NCBI GenBank assembly: GCA_947500035.1
Contig: CANMQP010000007.1
Location: 682,001-746,000 of the forward strand
Length of the DNA stretch: 64,000 bases
Direction of reading: 5' to 3'
Origin: an uncultured Kiloniellaceae bacterium
Lineage (GTDB): Bacteria; Pseudomonadota; Alphaproteobacteria; Kiloniellales; Kiloniellaceae
Made by a program: the position numbers and the translations under genes. Under the pieces are notes generated by a model, which saw nothing but the letters and a program-made list of their open reading frames with translations, ran no database searches and had not been told where the DNA came from. Shown piece after piece: positions 8,257 through 16,847 of the stretch; the stretch's first letter is position 1; the number at the start of each line of letters is the position of its first letter.

Positions 8257-9012
8257 CTAATTTCGAAGAACGCAGAGATTCTGTGAGCGTTGAAAATTGC
8301 GGTTGCAGTCCCACCAGTTTCCGGATCGATCAAGATGGGCGTTTGCGGGTAGGGTAATGGCTGTGCAGCGATCATCAGATGTCGAAAACCCGCGGTTGCA
8401 TTTCCACCCCGGTCCTTGAGATGCGTCATCGAAATACGCATTCGCCGGGATTACGACAGCTTCGCAACTGCCGTTGGTTTCACGATAACCGCGCTCGCAA
8501 ATCCACTCTGGTCCATAGCTGCTGTCCGACAGGTAAGCATGAGCCGGTAAACGAATCTGCTCGCAGGTCTCGTCGATTTTGCGGTATCCGCGCAGGCATT
8601 GCCAATCCTTGCCCGATGGCTCGAGATAAGCGTTCGCCGGAACGAAGACTTGCAAACAGGACGCGCCCGCTACTTCCTCGAAACCGTGACGGCATTGCCA
8701 TCCCGCCCCATACTTCCGGTTCGTAAGATAGGCATTCTCCGGCACAAGAATCGCAGCGCATTTATCTCCTTCGGCCCTGAAAGACGGATCGCATTCCCAT
8801 CCGCTGCCATAGCTTTTCTCGTGTGCGTTCTCGGGGATAGTTATTGTCGTGGATTGCGCATAGGACAGTGCAGGCAATGCGAGAAGGAATGCAACTATCA
8901 GCAGCACGAGGGCCGGAATACCCCGCACACTAACGTCCGGAGTTCGACCGGCGGCTGCTTCCCCTCTCAACGACCGGACAGGCGCAGACGTCAGAGTTTC
9001 AAAGTATTGCAA
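8257..9012 (-). CDS. Secreted protein of six tandem two-cysteine repeats
   Basis: Up to 251 residues. After a hydrophobic signal peptide (ALVLLIVAFLLALPALSYAQS, roughly 34-54) the protein is six repeats of about 31-36 residues with the pattern PxNAYL...G.gWxC.RGY......C, such as VPENAYLTNRKYGAGWQC and IPANAYFDDASQGPGWKC. Each repeat has two cysteines, so each may close on one disulfide. The start is uncertain: the longest form begins at a TTG, and a GTG at 8928 directly before the signal peptide is an alternative. I do not recognise a named family. It is on the same strand as the DUF1611 gene, 98 bp upstream. Its role, for example surface binding, is unknown. Confidence 0.7.
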   Translation of the reverse strand: MQYFETLTSAPVRSLRGEAAAGRTPDVSVRGIPALVLLIVAFLLALPALSYAQSTTITIPENAHEKSYGSGWECDPSFRAEGDKCAAILVPENAYLTNRKYGAGWQCRHGFEEVAGASCLQVFVPANAYLEPSGKDWQCLRGYRKIDETCEQIRLPAHAYLSDSSYGPEWICERGYRETNGSCEAVVIPANAYFDDASQGPGWKCNRGFSTSDDRCTAITLPANAHLDRSGNWWDCNRNFQRSQNLCVLRN

Positions 9013-9164
9013 GACGGGCGAAGGCGCGCGCGTTGATGTGCTTTCTTTGTGAGTGGTAGAGATTTCCCTCTTGCCAGCACCCCCCCGAGTTACCCAGCTG
9101 CCAGGAAAAAATCTGAAGATTAAATCTGTACTTGCGCCGATGACAGCGCCAAAGAGTCTAAGGT

Positions 9165-9494
9165 TTAACCATTGGGAGATAGTGATGATCGATCCTCCAG
9201 CGGAGAAAGCGCCGCTTCGCCTTTTCTAATCTTGGTTGAACGCTTGTGATCGCGCCAAAGCGCCGCTTCCAGATTCTCAGGATCAATCGGGCGCATTTCA
9301 GTACGTCCTGCACCTGTTTGGCCCTCAATCCGAAGATGTGTCGCTGTTCTGCGATAGGCAGCAAAACTGAGGTTCTCCACAAGATCCTCATCGACAAAAA
9401 TCTTGTAATCACCGGCAGGCAGTTCGTCAGAATAACCGGCTAATATAAATGGATAGGCAAACGTTACGGTCGACGTGGTCGTGCGCGATGTCAT
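9165..9494 (-). CDS. Small conserved protein of unknown function
   Basis: 109 residues, ATG preceded by GGAAGG. The beginning TSRTTTSTVTFAYPFILAGY, then LPAGDYKIFVDEDLVENLSF and AAYRRTATHLRI, resembles a type of short hypothetical protein common in Alphaproteobacteria (beta-rich, no signal peptide, no catalytic motif). The C-terminal half is charged. No function can be given. Confidence 0.6.
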   Translation of the reverse strand: MTSRTTTSTVTFAYPFILAGYSDELPAGDYKIFVDEDLVENLSFAAYRRTATHLRIEGQTGAGRTEMRPIDPENLEAALWRDHKRSTKIRKGEAALSPLEDRSSLSPNG

Positions 9495-9754
9495 CGGCAG
9501 CCTTCCAAAGCGTCGCGCCCCGGGAATAGGGGCAATTTTTCGATTTTTCAGGAAATCAGCGATTCACCAACTGGCTTCAACTCCAGTTTATCGGGCACAC
9601 TGACTTTTGATATGACTCAAATGGATACTCAGGCGGGCATTTGCAACCCTACCTGCCCAAGAAACGCCAGTGCGTGCAGCCAAGTAAAGTATGAACGAAC
9701 CCGCTGTGCAAAACGCATGATTGCGTGGCCGTCCTTGAGGCGGTCCGACAATTT

Positions 9755-9770
9755 CGTAAATGCACCTTAA
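9755..9770. repeat. 16-bp repeated motif, copy 2
   Basis: CGTAAATGCACCTTAA, one mismatch to the copy at 5728-5743. Both lie in intergenic DNA. The role is unknown. Confidence 0.25.
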
Positions 9771-9983
9771 GCCAAAAGGCCAGCGAGACGACGACCATGT
9801 CGCGTCACGCAACTGACGATCGAACCCTCCTGCCTTCGTTCTGCCCATTTTTTGTGCTTTGCGGTTCAATCGCATAATTTTTAGGCGATACCTGATTATT
9901 TTCGGACGCAAATGAAATCCACCTCCGCAACTTTTCCAATTCTTTACAAAGCATTAATCACTTTATCTTCCGGCGACGGAGTC

Positions 9984-10000
9984 TTGGCACGGCGCTTGTA
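9984..10000 (+). promoter_or_regulatory. Candidate sigma-54 promoter of urtA
   Basis: TTGGCACGGCGCTTGTA matches the -24/-12 consensus TTGGCACG-N4-TTGCW at all but one conserved base (T for C in the -12 element) with correct spacing. Transcription would start near 10011, about 30 bp before the urtA ATG. This fits nitrogen-limitation control through NtrC, as is common for urea transport genes. Confidence 0.6.
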
Positions 10001-10043
10001 ATGACATGCTGCGACGCAACAAAAAATATACGGGAGAAGCATC

Positions 10044-11348
10044 ATGTCTAAACTCAATCTCTTGCGGAAAGGGATCGGCGCGGCCGTCGTCGGCGCGGCC
10101 CTCCTGTCGACCTCCGCGGTTGTTTCCGCCGAGGAAACCATCAAGGTCGGCGTTCTTCATTCCCTCTCCGGCACCATGGCCATTTCAGAAACGACTCTGA
10201 AAGACGTCATGCTGATGCTGGTCGAACAGCAGAACGCCAAGGGCGGATTGCTCGGCAAAAAGCTGGAAGCCGTCGTGGTCGACCCGGCCTCGGACTGGCC
10301 ACTTTTTGCAGAAAAGGCCCGTGAGCTGATCGAGAAAGAAAAAGTCGCGGCCGTCTTCGGGGCCTGGACCTCGGTTTCCCGCAAATCCGTTCTGCCGGTC
10401 TTCGAGGAGCTCAACAGCCTGCTGTTCTACCCGGTTCAGTACGAGGGAGAGGAGAGCTCCAAGAACGTTTTCTACACCGGTGCGGCACCGAACCAGCAAG
10501 CCATTCCCGCCGTCGATTACCTGATGAGCGAAGAAGGCGGTGAAGTGAAGCGCTGGGTGCTGGCGGGAACCGACTATGTTTATCCCCGCACCACAAACAA
10601 GATCCTGGAATCCTATCTGAAATCCAAAGGTGTCGCCGACGAAGACATCATGATCAACTACACGCCCTTCGGACACTCCGACTGGCAGACGATCGTCTCG
10701 GACATCAAGAAATTCGGCTCAGCCGGTAAGAAAACCGCCGTGGTTTCCACTATCAACGGCGACGCCAATGTTCCCTTCTACAAAGAACTCGGCAACCAGG
10801 GCATTGCCGCCGAAGACATTCCGGTTGTCGCTTTCTCCGTGGGTGAGGAAGAACTGGCCGGTCTGGACACCAAGCCACTGGTCGGGCATCTGGCGGCCTG
10901 GAACTACTTCCAGAGCGTCGAAGCACCAATCAACGAGAGCTTCGTCGAGGAATGGAAAGCCTTCATCGGCGACGACAAGCGCGTCACCAACGACCCCATG
11001 GAAGCGCACTTCATCGGCTTTAACATGTGGGCCGCGGCCGTTGAAAAGGCAGGCACGACCGATCCAGATGCGGTCGGCGACGCAATCATCGGCGTGACCG
11101 CACCGAACCTTTCGGGCGGCTACTCGGCCATGATGCCGAATCACCACATCACGAAGCCGGTCCTGATCGGTGAGATCCAGGAAGACGGGCAGTTCGAAAT
11201 CGTCTGGGAGACCCCCGGCATGGTCGTCGGCGACGCCTGGTCCGATTACCTGGCGGGTTCTGCTGACCTGATTTCCGACTGGCGCAAGCCCATGGCCTGC
11301 GGAAACTTCAACACCAAAACCGGTAAGTGCGGCGGCAGCGGCAGCTAA
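10044..11348 (+). CDS. urtA: Urea ABC transporter, periplasmic substrate-binding protein
   Basis: 434 residues. A signal peptide (MSKLNLLRKG to VVSAEE, about 29 residues) precedes a branched-chain amino acid type type-I periplasmic binding protein (IKVGVLHSLSGTMAISE at the mature start). The family hallmark regions FYPVQYEGEESSKNVFYTGA and the C-terminal motif with two cysteines (MACGNFNTKTGKCGG) are present. GGGAGAAGCATC precedes the ATG. UrtA binds urea in the periplasm and delivers it to UrtBC. It is the first gene of the urt-ure cluster and follows a sigma-54 promoter candidate. The identification is supported by the adjacent urtBCDE and urease genes. Confidence 0.95.
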   Translation: MSKLNLLRKGIGAAVVGAALLSTSAVVSAEETIKVGVLHSLSGTMAISETTLKDVMLMLVEQQNAKGGLLGKKLEAVVVDPASDWPLFAEKARELIEKEKVAAVFGAWTSVSRKSVLPVFEELNSLLFYPVQYEGEESSKNVFYTGAAPNQQAIPAVDYLMSEEGGEVKRWVLAGTDYVYPRTTNKILESYLKSKGVADEDIMINYTPFGHSDWQTIVSDIKKFGSAGKKTAVVSTINGDANVPFYKELGNQGIAAEDIPVVAFSVGEEELAGLDTKPLVGHLAAWNYFQSVEAPINESFVEEWKAFIGDDKRVTNDPMEAHFIGFNMWAAAVEKAGTTDPDAVGDAIIGVTAPNLSGGYSAMMPNHHITKPVLIGEIQEDGQFEIVWETPGMVVGDAWSDYLAGSADLISDWRKPMACGNFNTKTGKCGGSGS

Positions 11349-11363
11349 AGCAGCGCAATAAAA

Positions 11364-11405
11364 TGTGGGGACAGCTTACGTCACATGACATGAGCTGTCC
11401 CCACA
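11364..11405. repeat. Near-perfect 42-nt inverted repeat between urtA and urtB
   Basis: TGTGGGGACAGCT (11364-11376) and AGCTGTCCCCACA (11393-11405) are perfect 13-bp complementary arms. The 16-nt centre is itself almost self-complementary (ACGTCA-CA-TGACAT). In RNA this would be a long hairpin. No T-run follows, so it is better read as an mRNA-stabilising or attenuating element limiting urtB relative to urtA, or as a small palindromic repeat element. Confidence 0.65.
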
Positions 11406-11461
11406 CCTCGCTCTCGCCCCTCGCTCTTTCGGCTAACAGCAGCCCCGGGACCCGATTTCCA

Positions 11462-13078
11462 ATGTATTGCCTGCGATCTCTCTTGATCCCGCTCCTCTGC
11501 GCGCTGATCTTTACCTCGAACCTTTCTCAGCCCGCGCAGGCGGCTGACCTCGAAACCGCGCTCTCAGGACTCGCGGAAAAAAGTTTTAAGACCCGCCTGA
11601 AGGCCGTTGACGACATCGCCGCGACCCAGGATGAACGGGCGAGCGAAATTCTGGACGCCCTCGGCAGGGGTGATCTCTTTGTTGCCAATCCGGGCAAACA
11701 CATCGTGATGCCCGATCCGGCCGCCAGCGGGGCTTACCTCTTCGCGGCGACAGGCGAGAGCGCCGGAAGCTATGCCAAAGCCGCCGTCAAGAAAGTCAAG
11801 ATCAACAACCGGATGCGCTCCGCGATCCGTAAGGCCCTCGGCACTCTGACCCTCGGCAGTCCGGACCGAAACCGGCGCCTGACCGCCGCCCGCAGCATTT
11901 TCAACACGCGCGATGCCAGCGCGCTCACCCTCCTCAGCGACGCCATCGCCAGGGAAACCGACAGCACAGTTAAGCGTGAGATGGAGCGCGCCCGCGCCGC
12001 CGCCCTTCTGGGGTCAGACGCGGAGGAAAGCGAAAAGCTCGCCGCCATCGATGTCATCGCGCCCATGGCTAACCAGGATGCGCTCGCGCTGCTCACGCAG
12101 GTCATGAGCAACGACAGCGGCGCAGTTGCGCAACGGGCCGAGCGAGCCATCGCCGAGATGCAGAGCAGCCTGGCGCTTTGGGCGACAGCGCAGAACGTCG
12201 TTTACGGTATCAGTCTCGGGTCGGTCCTGTTGCTCGCCGCCATCGGTCTGGCCATCACCTTCGGCGTGATGGGCGTCATCAATATGGCCCATGGCGAGAT
12301 GGTCATGATCGGCGCCTATGTGACCTTCGTGGTTCAGGACGTGATCCGCACCTCAATGCCGGATCTCTTCGATTGGTCGTTGCTGATCGCGCTGCCTCTC
12401 GCCTTCGGGGTCACGGCCCTGATCGGGATCGCCATGGAGCGGGGCATTATCCGCTTCCTTTACGGACGGCCACTGGAGACCCTGCTCGCCACCTGGGGCG
12501 TCTCGCTGATCCTGCAACAGGCGGTGCGCAGCATCTTTGGCCCCAACAACCGGCTGGTGGGCAACCCCTCCTGGATGTCCGGATCGCTGGAACTGGGACA
12601 GCTGACCCTCACCTACAACCGGATCTGCATCATCGCCTTCACCCTGGTGGTTTTCGCCGCGCTTTTCGTCGCCATGCGCAAGACCAGCTTCGGTCTTCAG
12701 ATGCGTGCCGTGGTGCAGAACCGGCAGATGTCGGCAGCCATGGGCATCCGAACCAAGTGGGTCGATGCGCTAACCTTCGGGCTGGGCTCGGGCATCGCCG
12801 GGCTTGCCGGTGTGGCCATCAGCCAGATCGATAATGTCGGCCCAAACCTGGGTCAGAGCTACATCATCGACAGTTTCATGGTCGTGGTTTTCGGCGGAGT
12901 CGGAAATCTCTGGGGCACGCTGGTGGGCGCCATGACCCTGGGCGTCGCCAACAAGTTTCTGGAACCCTACTCCGGTGCCGTGCTGGCCAAGATCCTGGTC
13001 CTGGTCTTTATCATCCTCTTCATACAGAAACGGCCCAAGGGCCTCTTCGCGCTCAAGGGCCGGGGAGCAGAGGCATGA
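11462..13078 (+). CDS. urtB: Urea ABC transporter, permease UrtB
   Basis: 538 residues starting at the ATG of MYCLRSLLIPLLCALIF; the longer open frame to 11327 overlaps urtA and the palindrome. A signal-like N-terminal helix is followed by the roughly 230-residue extracytoplasmic helical extension typical of UrtB (AADLETALSGLAEKSFKTRL onwards). A LivH-type permease follows with about eight membrane segments (MGVINMAHGEMVMIGAYVTF; VVFGGVGNLWGTLVGA). The stop overlaps urtC by four bases. With UrtC it forms the urea channel in the inner membrane. Confidence 0.95.
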   Translation: MYCLRSLLIPLLCALIFTSNLSQPAQAADLETALSGLAEKSFKTRLKAVDDIAATQDERASEILDALGRGDLFVANPGKHIVMPDPAASGAYLFAATGESAGSYAKAAVKKVKINNRMRSAIRKALGTLTLGSPDRNRRLTAARSIFNTRDASALTLLSDAIARETDSTVKREMERARAAALLGSDAEESEKLAAIDVIAPMANQDALALLTQVMSNDSGAVAQRAERAIAEMQSSLALWATAQNVVYGISLGSVLLLAAIGLAITFGVMGVINMAHGEMVMIGAYVTFVVQDVIRTSMPDLFDWSLLIALPLAFGVTALIGIAMERGIIRFLYGRPLETLLATWGVSLILQQAVRSIFGPNNRLVGNPSWMSGSLELGQLTLTYNRICIIAFTLVVFAALFVAMRKTSFGLQMRAVVQNRQMSAAMGIRTKWVDALTFGLGSGIAGLAGVAISQIDNVGPNLGQSYIIDSFMVVVFGGVGNLWGTLVGAMTLGVANKFLEPYSGAVLAKILVLVFIILFIQKRPKGLFALKGRGAEA

Positions 13079-14223
13079 TCACGCGCATGCTGATCCGCTC
13101 CCTCGACAAGGGAAGTTACTGGTTCCTGGGTCTCCTCGCTCTCATTGCTTTGCTGGTCCCGATCCTGCACTTGCTACTCCCGCCGGAAAGCGCCCTTCAT
13201 GTGCCCGGTTACGCCGTCGCGCTGATGGGCAAATATCTCTGTTACGGGCTGCTGGCCCTCTCGGTGGATCTGGTCTGGGGCTACTGCGGCATCCTCTCAC
13301 TGGGCCATGGCGCTTTCTTCGCGCTGGGCGGTTACGCCATGGGCATGTATCTCATGCGCCAGATCGGCGACCGCGGCGTCTATGCCAACCCGGAACTGCC
13401 CGACTTCATGGTTTTCCTGAACTGGTCCGAGCTGCCCTGGTACTGGTACGGCTTCGACTCCTTCGCCTTCGCACTGGCCATGGTGGTGCTCGCGCCGGGC
13501 ATCCTGGCTTTCGTTTTCGGCTGGCTCGCGTTCCGCTCCCGTGTGACCGGGGTTTACCTCTCCATTATTACCCAGGCCCTGACCTACGCCCTGATGCTGG
13601 CTTTCTTCCGCAACGAAATGGGTTTCGGCGGCAACAACGGCCTGACCGATTTCAAGGACATTCTCGGTTTTTCCCTGCAAAGCGATTCAACCCGCACCGC
13701 GCTCTTCGCCGCCTCGGCGATTGCGGTGGGGCTGGGCTACATCCTTTGCCGCCTGATCACCCGTTCGCGGGCCGGCATGGTTCTGGCCGCCATCCGCGAC
13801 GCCGAGAGCCGCACCCGCTTTCTGGGCTACCGGGTCGAACACTATAAGCTGATGGTTTTCGTCGTCTCGGCCTGCCTCGCAGGGGTTGCGGGTGCGCTCT
13901 ACGTGCCGCAGGTCGGCATCATTAACCCCGGCGAATTCGCCCCCGCCAATTCCATCGAGATCGTCATTGCGGTCGCGGTCGGTGGGCGCGGGACCCTGAT
14001 CGGCGCGGTGCTCGGTGCAGTCCTGATCAGCTACGCCAAAACCTGGTTTACCGGCGAATTGCCGGAGCTCTGGCTCTTCGCCCTGGGCGGGCTCTTTGTC
14101 GCTGTCACGCTCTTTTTGCCGAAGGGGATCGCGGGCTTCCTGCTGGCACGCTGGCAAGCCTTCGCCGAACGTAAAACTGCGCCGGGTACCGCGGTTGCCA
14201 CAAACGAGGGGGCCGCCCAATGA
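13075..14223 (+). CDS. urtC: Urea ABC transporter, permease UrtC
   Basis: 382 residues, LivM-type permease with about ten hydrophobic segments. Family motifs are present: YGLLALSVDLVWGYCGILSL and GHGAFFALGGYAMGMYL in the first third, NNGLTDFKDI in the middle and GGRGTLIGAVLGAVL near the end. It starts within the ATGA overlap with urtB and ends in an ATGA overlap with urtD, so the three are translationally coupled. It pairs with UrtB as the membrane channel. Confidence 0.95.
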   Translation: MITRMLIRSLDKGSYWFLGLLALIALLVPILHLLLPPESALHVPGYAVALMGKYLCYGLLALSVDLVWGYCGILSLGHGAFFALGGYAMGMYLMRQIGDRGVYANPELPDFMVFLNWSELPWYWYGFDSFAFALAMVVLAPGILAFVFGWLAFRSRVTGVYLSIITQALTYALMLAFFRNEMGFGGNNGLTDFKDILGFSLQSDSTRTALFAASAIAVGLGYILCRLITRSRAGMVLAAIRDAESRTRFLGYRVEHYKLMVFVVSACLAGVAGALYVPQVGIINPGEFAPANSIEIVIAVAVGGRGTLIGAVLGAVLISYAKTWFTGELPELWLFALGGLFVAVTLFLPKGIAGFLLARWQAFAERKTAPGTAVATNEGAAQ

Positions 14224-14969
14224 GCGACCTGCCTTCATCTGTCCTCTATCTCGACGGCATCAACGTCAGCTTCGATGGCTTCAAGGCGCTGAACAACCTC
14301 TCGCTCTACATCGAGCCGGGGGAGATGCGCGCGATTATCGGCCCTAACGGCGCCGGGAAAACCACCATGATGGACGTCATCACGGGCAAGACCAAACCGG
14401 ACAGCGGCGAAGTCTTTTTCGACGGTGCCGTCGATCTGGCCAAGCTGGATGAGGCCGACATCGCGCAACTGGGCATCGGGCGCAAATTCCAGAAACCGAC
14501 GGTCTTCGAAAGTCAGAGCGTGGCAGACAATCTGCAACTCGCGCTCTCCGGTGTGCGCGGCGTCCTGGAGACCTTTCTCTGGTCCGCGAGCGCCAAGGAC
14601 GAGGCCCGGATCGATGAACTGCTCGAGATCATCCGCCTGACACGCCTGCGCGACCGTATGGCCAATTCACTCTCGCATGGGCAAAAACAGTGGCTGGAGA
14701 TCGGCATGCTGCTGGCCCAGGACCCCAAAGTCCTGCTGGTCGACGAACCGGTCGCGGGAATGACAGATTCCGAGACGGTCGAGACCGCACGCCTGCTGCG
14801 CGAAATCGCCCAGAACCACTCGGTCATTGTGGTCGAGCACGACATGAGTTTCGTGCGCGACCTGGACGTCAAGGTCACGGTCCTGGCGGAGGGCTCCGTC
14901 CTGGCCGAGGGCTCCCTGGAGAGCGTCAGCGCTGATGAGCGTGTGATCGAGAGCTACCTGGGGAGATAG
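14220..14969 (+). CDS. urtD: Urea ABC transporter, ATPase UrtD
   Basis: 249 residues, LivG-like ABC ATPase. Walker A is GPNGAGKTT (about residues 41-49). The signature region is degenerate, SLSHGQKQWLEIGMLLAQDP, as is common in UrtD, followed by Walker B VLLVDEPVAGM and the H-loop VVEHDM. The ATGA overlap with urtC and the three-base gap to urtE fix it in the operon. With UrtE it powers urea import at the cytoplasmic face. Confidence 0.95.
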   Translation: MSDLPSSVLYLDGINVSFDGFKALNNLSLYIEPGEMRAIIGPNGAGKTTMMDVITGKTKPDSGEVFFDGAVDLAKLDEADIAQLGIGRKFQKPTVFESQSVADNLQLALSGVRGVLETFLWSASAKDEARIDELLEIIRLTRLRDRMANSLSHGQKQWLEIGMLLAQDPKVLLVDEPVAGMTDSETVETARLLREIAQNHSVIVVEHDMSFVRDLDVKVTVLAEGSVLAEGSLESVSADERVIESYLGR

Positions 14970-14972
14970 GTC

Positions 14973-15668
14973 ATGCTGAGCGTTTCAAACCTCGATCTCC
15001 ACTATGGCGCGGCACAAGCCCTTCGTTCGGTCAGCCTGGAGGTGCCGAAAGACAAAGTTACCTGCTTGCTGGGCCGCAACGGGGTCGGTAAAACCAGCCT
15101 GCTGCGCGCGATCATGCGTCAAGCGGCTGTCTCGAGCGGGACCGTCACCTGGGACGGTCAGGATGTGACCAAAGCGAGCAGCGAAGATCTGGCCCGCGCG
15201 GGTCTTGCCTATGTCCCGCAGGGCCGGGAGATCTTCCCCCTGCTGACAGTCCGGGAGAACCTGCAGACCGGACTCTTCGTCCTCCCGAGGCGGGAACGGC
15301 GCATCTCCGACGAGATCTTCGAGCTCTTCCCGGTGCTGGGCGATATGCTGGGACGGCGCGGCGGCGATCTCTCCGGCGGTCAACAGCAGCAGCTCGCCAT
15401 CGCGCGGGCCCTGGTCATGAAACCGCGCCTGCTGATTTTGGACGAACCGACCGAGGGCATTCAGCCCTCGATCATCAAGGATATCGAGCGGGTCATTCGC
15501 CTGTTGCGCAGCCGCGGTGGAATGAGCATCCTTCTGGTCGAACAATATTTTGACTTCGTCCGCGCCCTGGCCGACAGCTACGCGGTCATGGACCGCGGGG
15601 AGATCGTCATGTCGGGCGAAATGAAAAGCGAAGACGAGGCAGCCATCATGAAGCACCTGACGATCTGA
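14973..15668 (+). CDS. urtE: Urea ABC transporter, ATPase UrtE
   Basis: 231 residues, LivF-like ABC ATPase. Walker A GRNGVGKTS (about 35-43), signature DLSGGQQQQLAIARAL, Walker B LLILDEPTEGIQPSI and the switch region LLVEQYFDF are intact. The sequence AYVPQGREIFPLLTVRENL is typical of UrtE. It is followed 16 bp later by ureD, tying transport to hydrolysis of urea. Confidence 0.95.
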   Translation: MLSVSNLDLHYGAAQALRSVSLEVPKDKVTCLLGRNGVGKTSLLRAIMRQAAVSSGTVTWDGQDVTKASSEDLARAGLAYVPQGREIFPLLTVRENLQTGLFVLPRRERRISDEIFELFPVLGDMLGRRGGDLSGGQQQQLAIARALVMKPRLLILDEPTEGIQPSIIKDIERVIRLLRSRGGMSILLVEQYFDFVRALADSYAVMDRGEIVMSGEMKSEDEAAIMKHLTI

Positions 15669-15684
15669 CGGGACAGCCACGGGA

Positions 15685-16563
15685 ATGATCGCGAGCAGCC
15701 TGAGCACGCCGCCGATGAAGGAGGCCGTCGACGCCGATGTAATCACTCTGCCGAGGCACGAAAAGCTGCAGCGCGCGCAGGGCGCAGTCCGGCTCTCCTT
15801 CAAGCACGCCGCGGGCCGCAGCAGGATCGACGATCTTTTCCAGCAGGGTTGCCTGAAGGCGCGCCTGCCCCGGATCGCAGCGCAGGGGCCCGAAGCGGTC
15901 CTGGTCAACACCTCCGGCGGCCTGACCGACCGCGACCATCTCGCCATCGAAGCCGCCTGGGGAGCAAGCACCAATGCGGTCGTCACCACCCAGGCCTGCG
16001 AGCGGATCTACAGGTCCCGCGCCGAGCCCGCCCGGATCGACACCCGGATCGACGTCGCTGCCGACGCCTCGGCCTATTGGCTGCCGCAGGAGACCATTCT
16101 TTTCGACAGCGGTCAGCTGAACCGACGAACCCATGTCAGTCTGACAGCCTCCTCCCGGCTCGTCGCCTGCGAAGCCGTGATCTTCGGCCGTCCCGCCATG
16201 GGTGAGGAGGTGCGTTCCGGCCTGTTGCGGGACTGCTGGCGGATCGAACGAGACGGCAAGCTGATTTTCGCTGACCGCCTGGGCTTTTCCGGCGACCCCG
16301 TGGCGCAGCTCAACCGTGCCGCCATCGGCAACGAAGCCCGTGCCATCGCCAGCGTCATTGTCTGCGCGCCTGACAGCAGCAGGCTCTGCGACGAGATCCG
16401 CCCCCTATTGGATCGGCCTGACGTTATGTCGGGCTGCAGCGATTTGGGCGGTGTTGTCCTGACCCGTATTCTCGCGCCCAGCGGCTACAGGTTGCGCGCC
16501 ACCCTCATCCCACTTCTTGAAAGACTGCGCGGCGGCGCTCTGCCGCGCGTCTGGACCTGTTAA
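15685..16563 (+). CDS. ureD: Urease accessory protein UreD
   Basis: 292 residues. UreD (UreH) forms the UreDFG scaffold that carries nickel and CO2 to apo-urease. Recognisable family sequences include HEKLQRAQGAVRLSFKHAAG, VLVNTSGGLTDRDHLAIEA (about 71-89), TTQACERIYRS and WLPQETILFDSG (about 132-143). The ATG has only GGGA immediately before it, and upstream GGGACAG may serve as ribosome-binding site. Its stop codon is followed within three bases by an inverted-repeat element that separates it from ureA. Confidence 0.93.
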   Translation: MIASSLSTPPMKEAVDADVITLPRHEKLQRAQGAVRLSFKHAAGRSRIDDLFQQGCLKARLPRIAAQGPEAVLVNTSGGLTDRDHLAIEAAWGASTNAVVTTQACERIYRSRAEPARIDTRIDVAADASAYWLPQETILFDSGQLNRRTHVSLTASSRLVACEAVIFGRPAMGEEVRSGLLRDCWRIERDGKLIFADRLGFSGDPVAQLNRAAIGNEARAIASVIVCAPDSSRLCDEIRPLLDRPDVMSGCSDLGGVVLTRILAPSGYRLRATLIPLLERLRGGALPRVWTC

Positions 16564-16565
16564 TA

Positions 16566-16828
16566 ATACCAAGGAGCGAGATTTATGACGCATAGGGACA
16601 GCTTTCTGTGGCTTTCGGTTAGGAGCGCGTGGCGTAGCGATACGGGGTATCGGAAGCCGCGTGCGACGCAGCCCGAAAGCCACAGAAAGCTGTCATTCCG
16701 GTTGTCTTCGAGGACCTTCGGAGGGCGTCGAAAAGCCTTGCCGATACGCCGTATCGCCGACGGTTCTTCTCCTACCCGAAGGTCCCCGAAGATAATCCCT
16801 ATGGGCCATAAATCTAGCTCCTTGGTAT
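16566..16828. mobile_element. MITE-like element with 33-bp terminal inverted repeats inside the ure operon
   Basis: The left end 16566-16598 (beginning ATACCAAGGAGC) and the right end 16796-16828 (ending GCTCCTTGGTAT) are inverted copies, 33 bp with three mismatches. Inside are two further stem-loop modules: a perfect 22-bp inverted repeat (16597-16618 with 16673-16694) and a 17-bp one with a single mismatch (16705-16721 with 16776-16792). It encodes no protein. It sits exactly between the ureD stop and ureA. This architecture is that of a miniature inverted-repeat transposable element or a large palindromic intergenic repeat. An obvious target duplication is not visible. Confidence 0.8.
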
Positions 16829-16847
16829 AAGACCCGGAAGGACCGAC

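Larger units (their letters stand above)
9495..10043. other. Intergenic region upstream of urtA
   Basis: 549 bp. It holds the second copy of the 16-bp motif (9755-9770) and, near its right end, a sigma-54 promoter candidate. Short frames here have no ribosome-binding site and unnatural composition, and I do not call them genes. I see no clear NtrC dyad, although one would be expected. Confidence 0.6.

Noticed and set aside
9588-9911. 107-codon minus-strand open frame upstream of urtA
   Set aside because: No ribosome-binding site or domain, and it overlaps the 16-bp repeat. Its position in a promoter region argues against a gene.
16566-16828. Reading the element as a degraded insertion sequence
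   Set aside because: It has no transposase remnant and is too short and too structured. A MITE-like label is safer.
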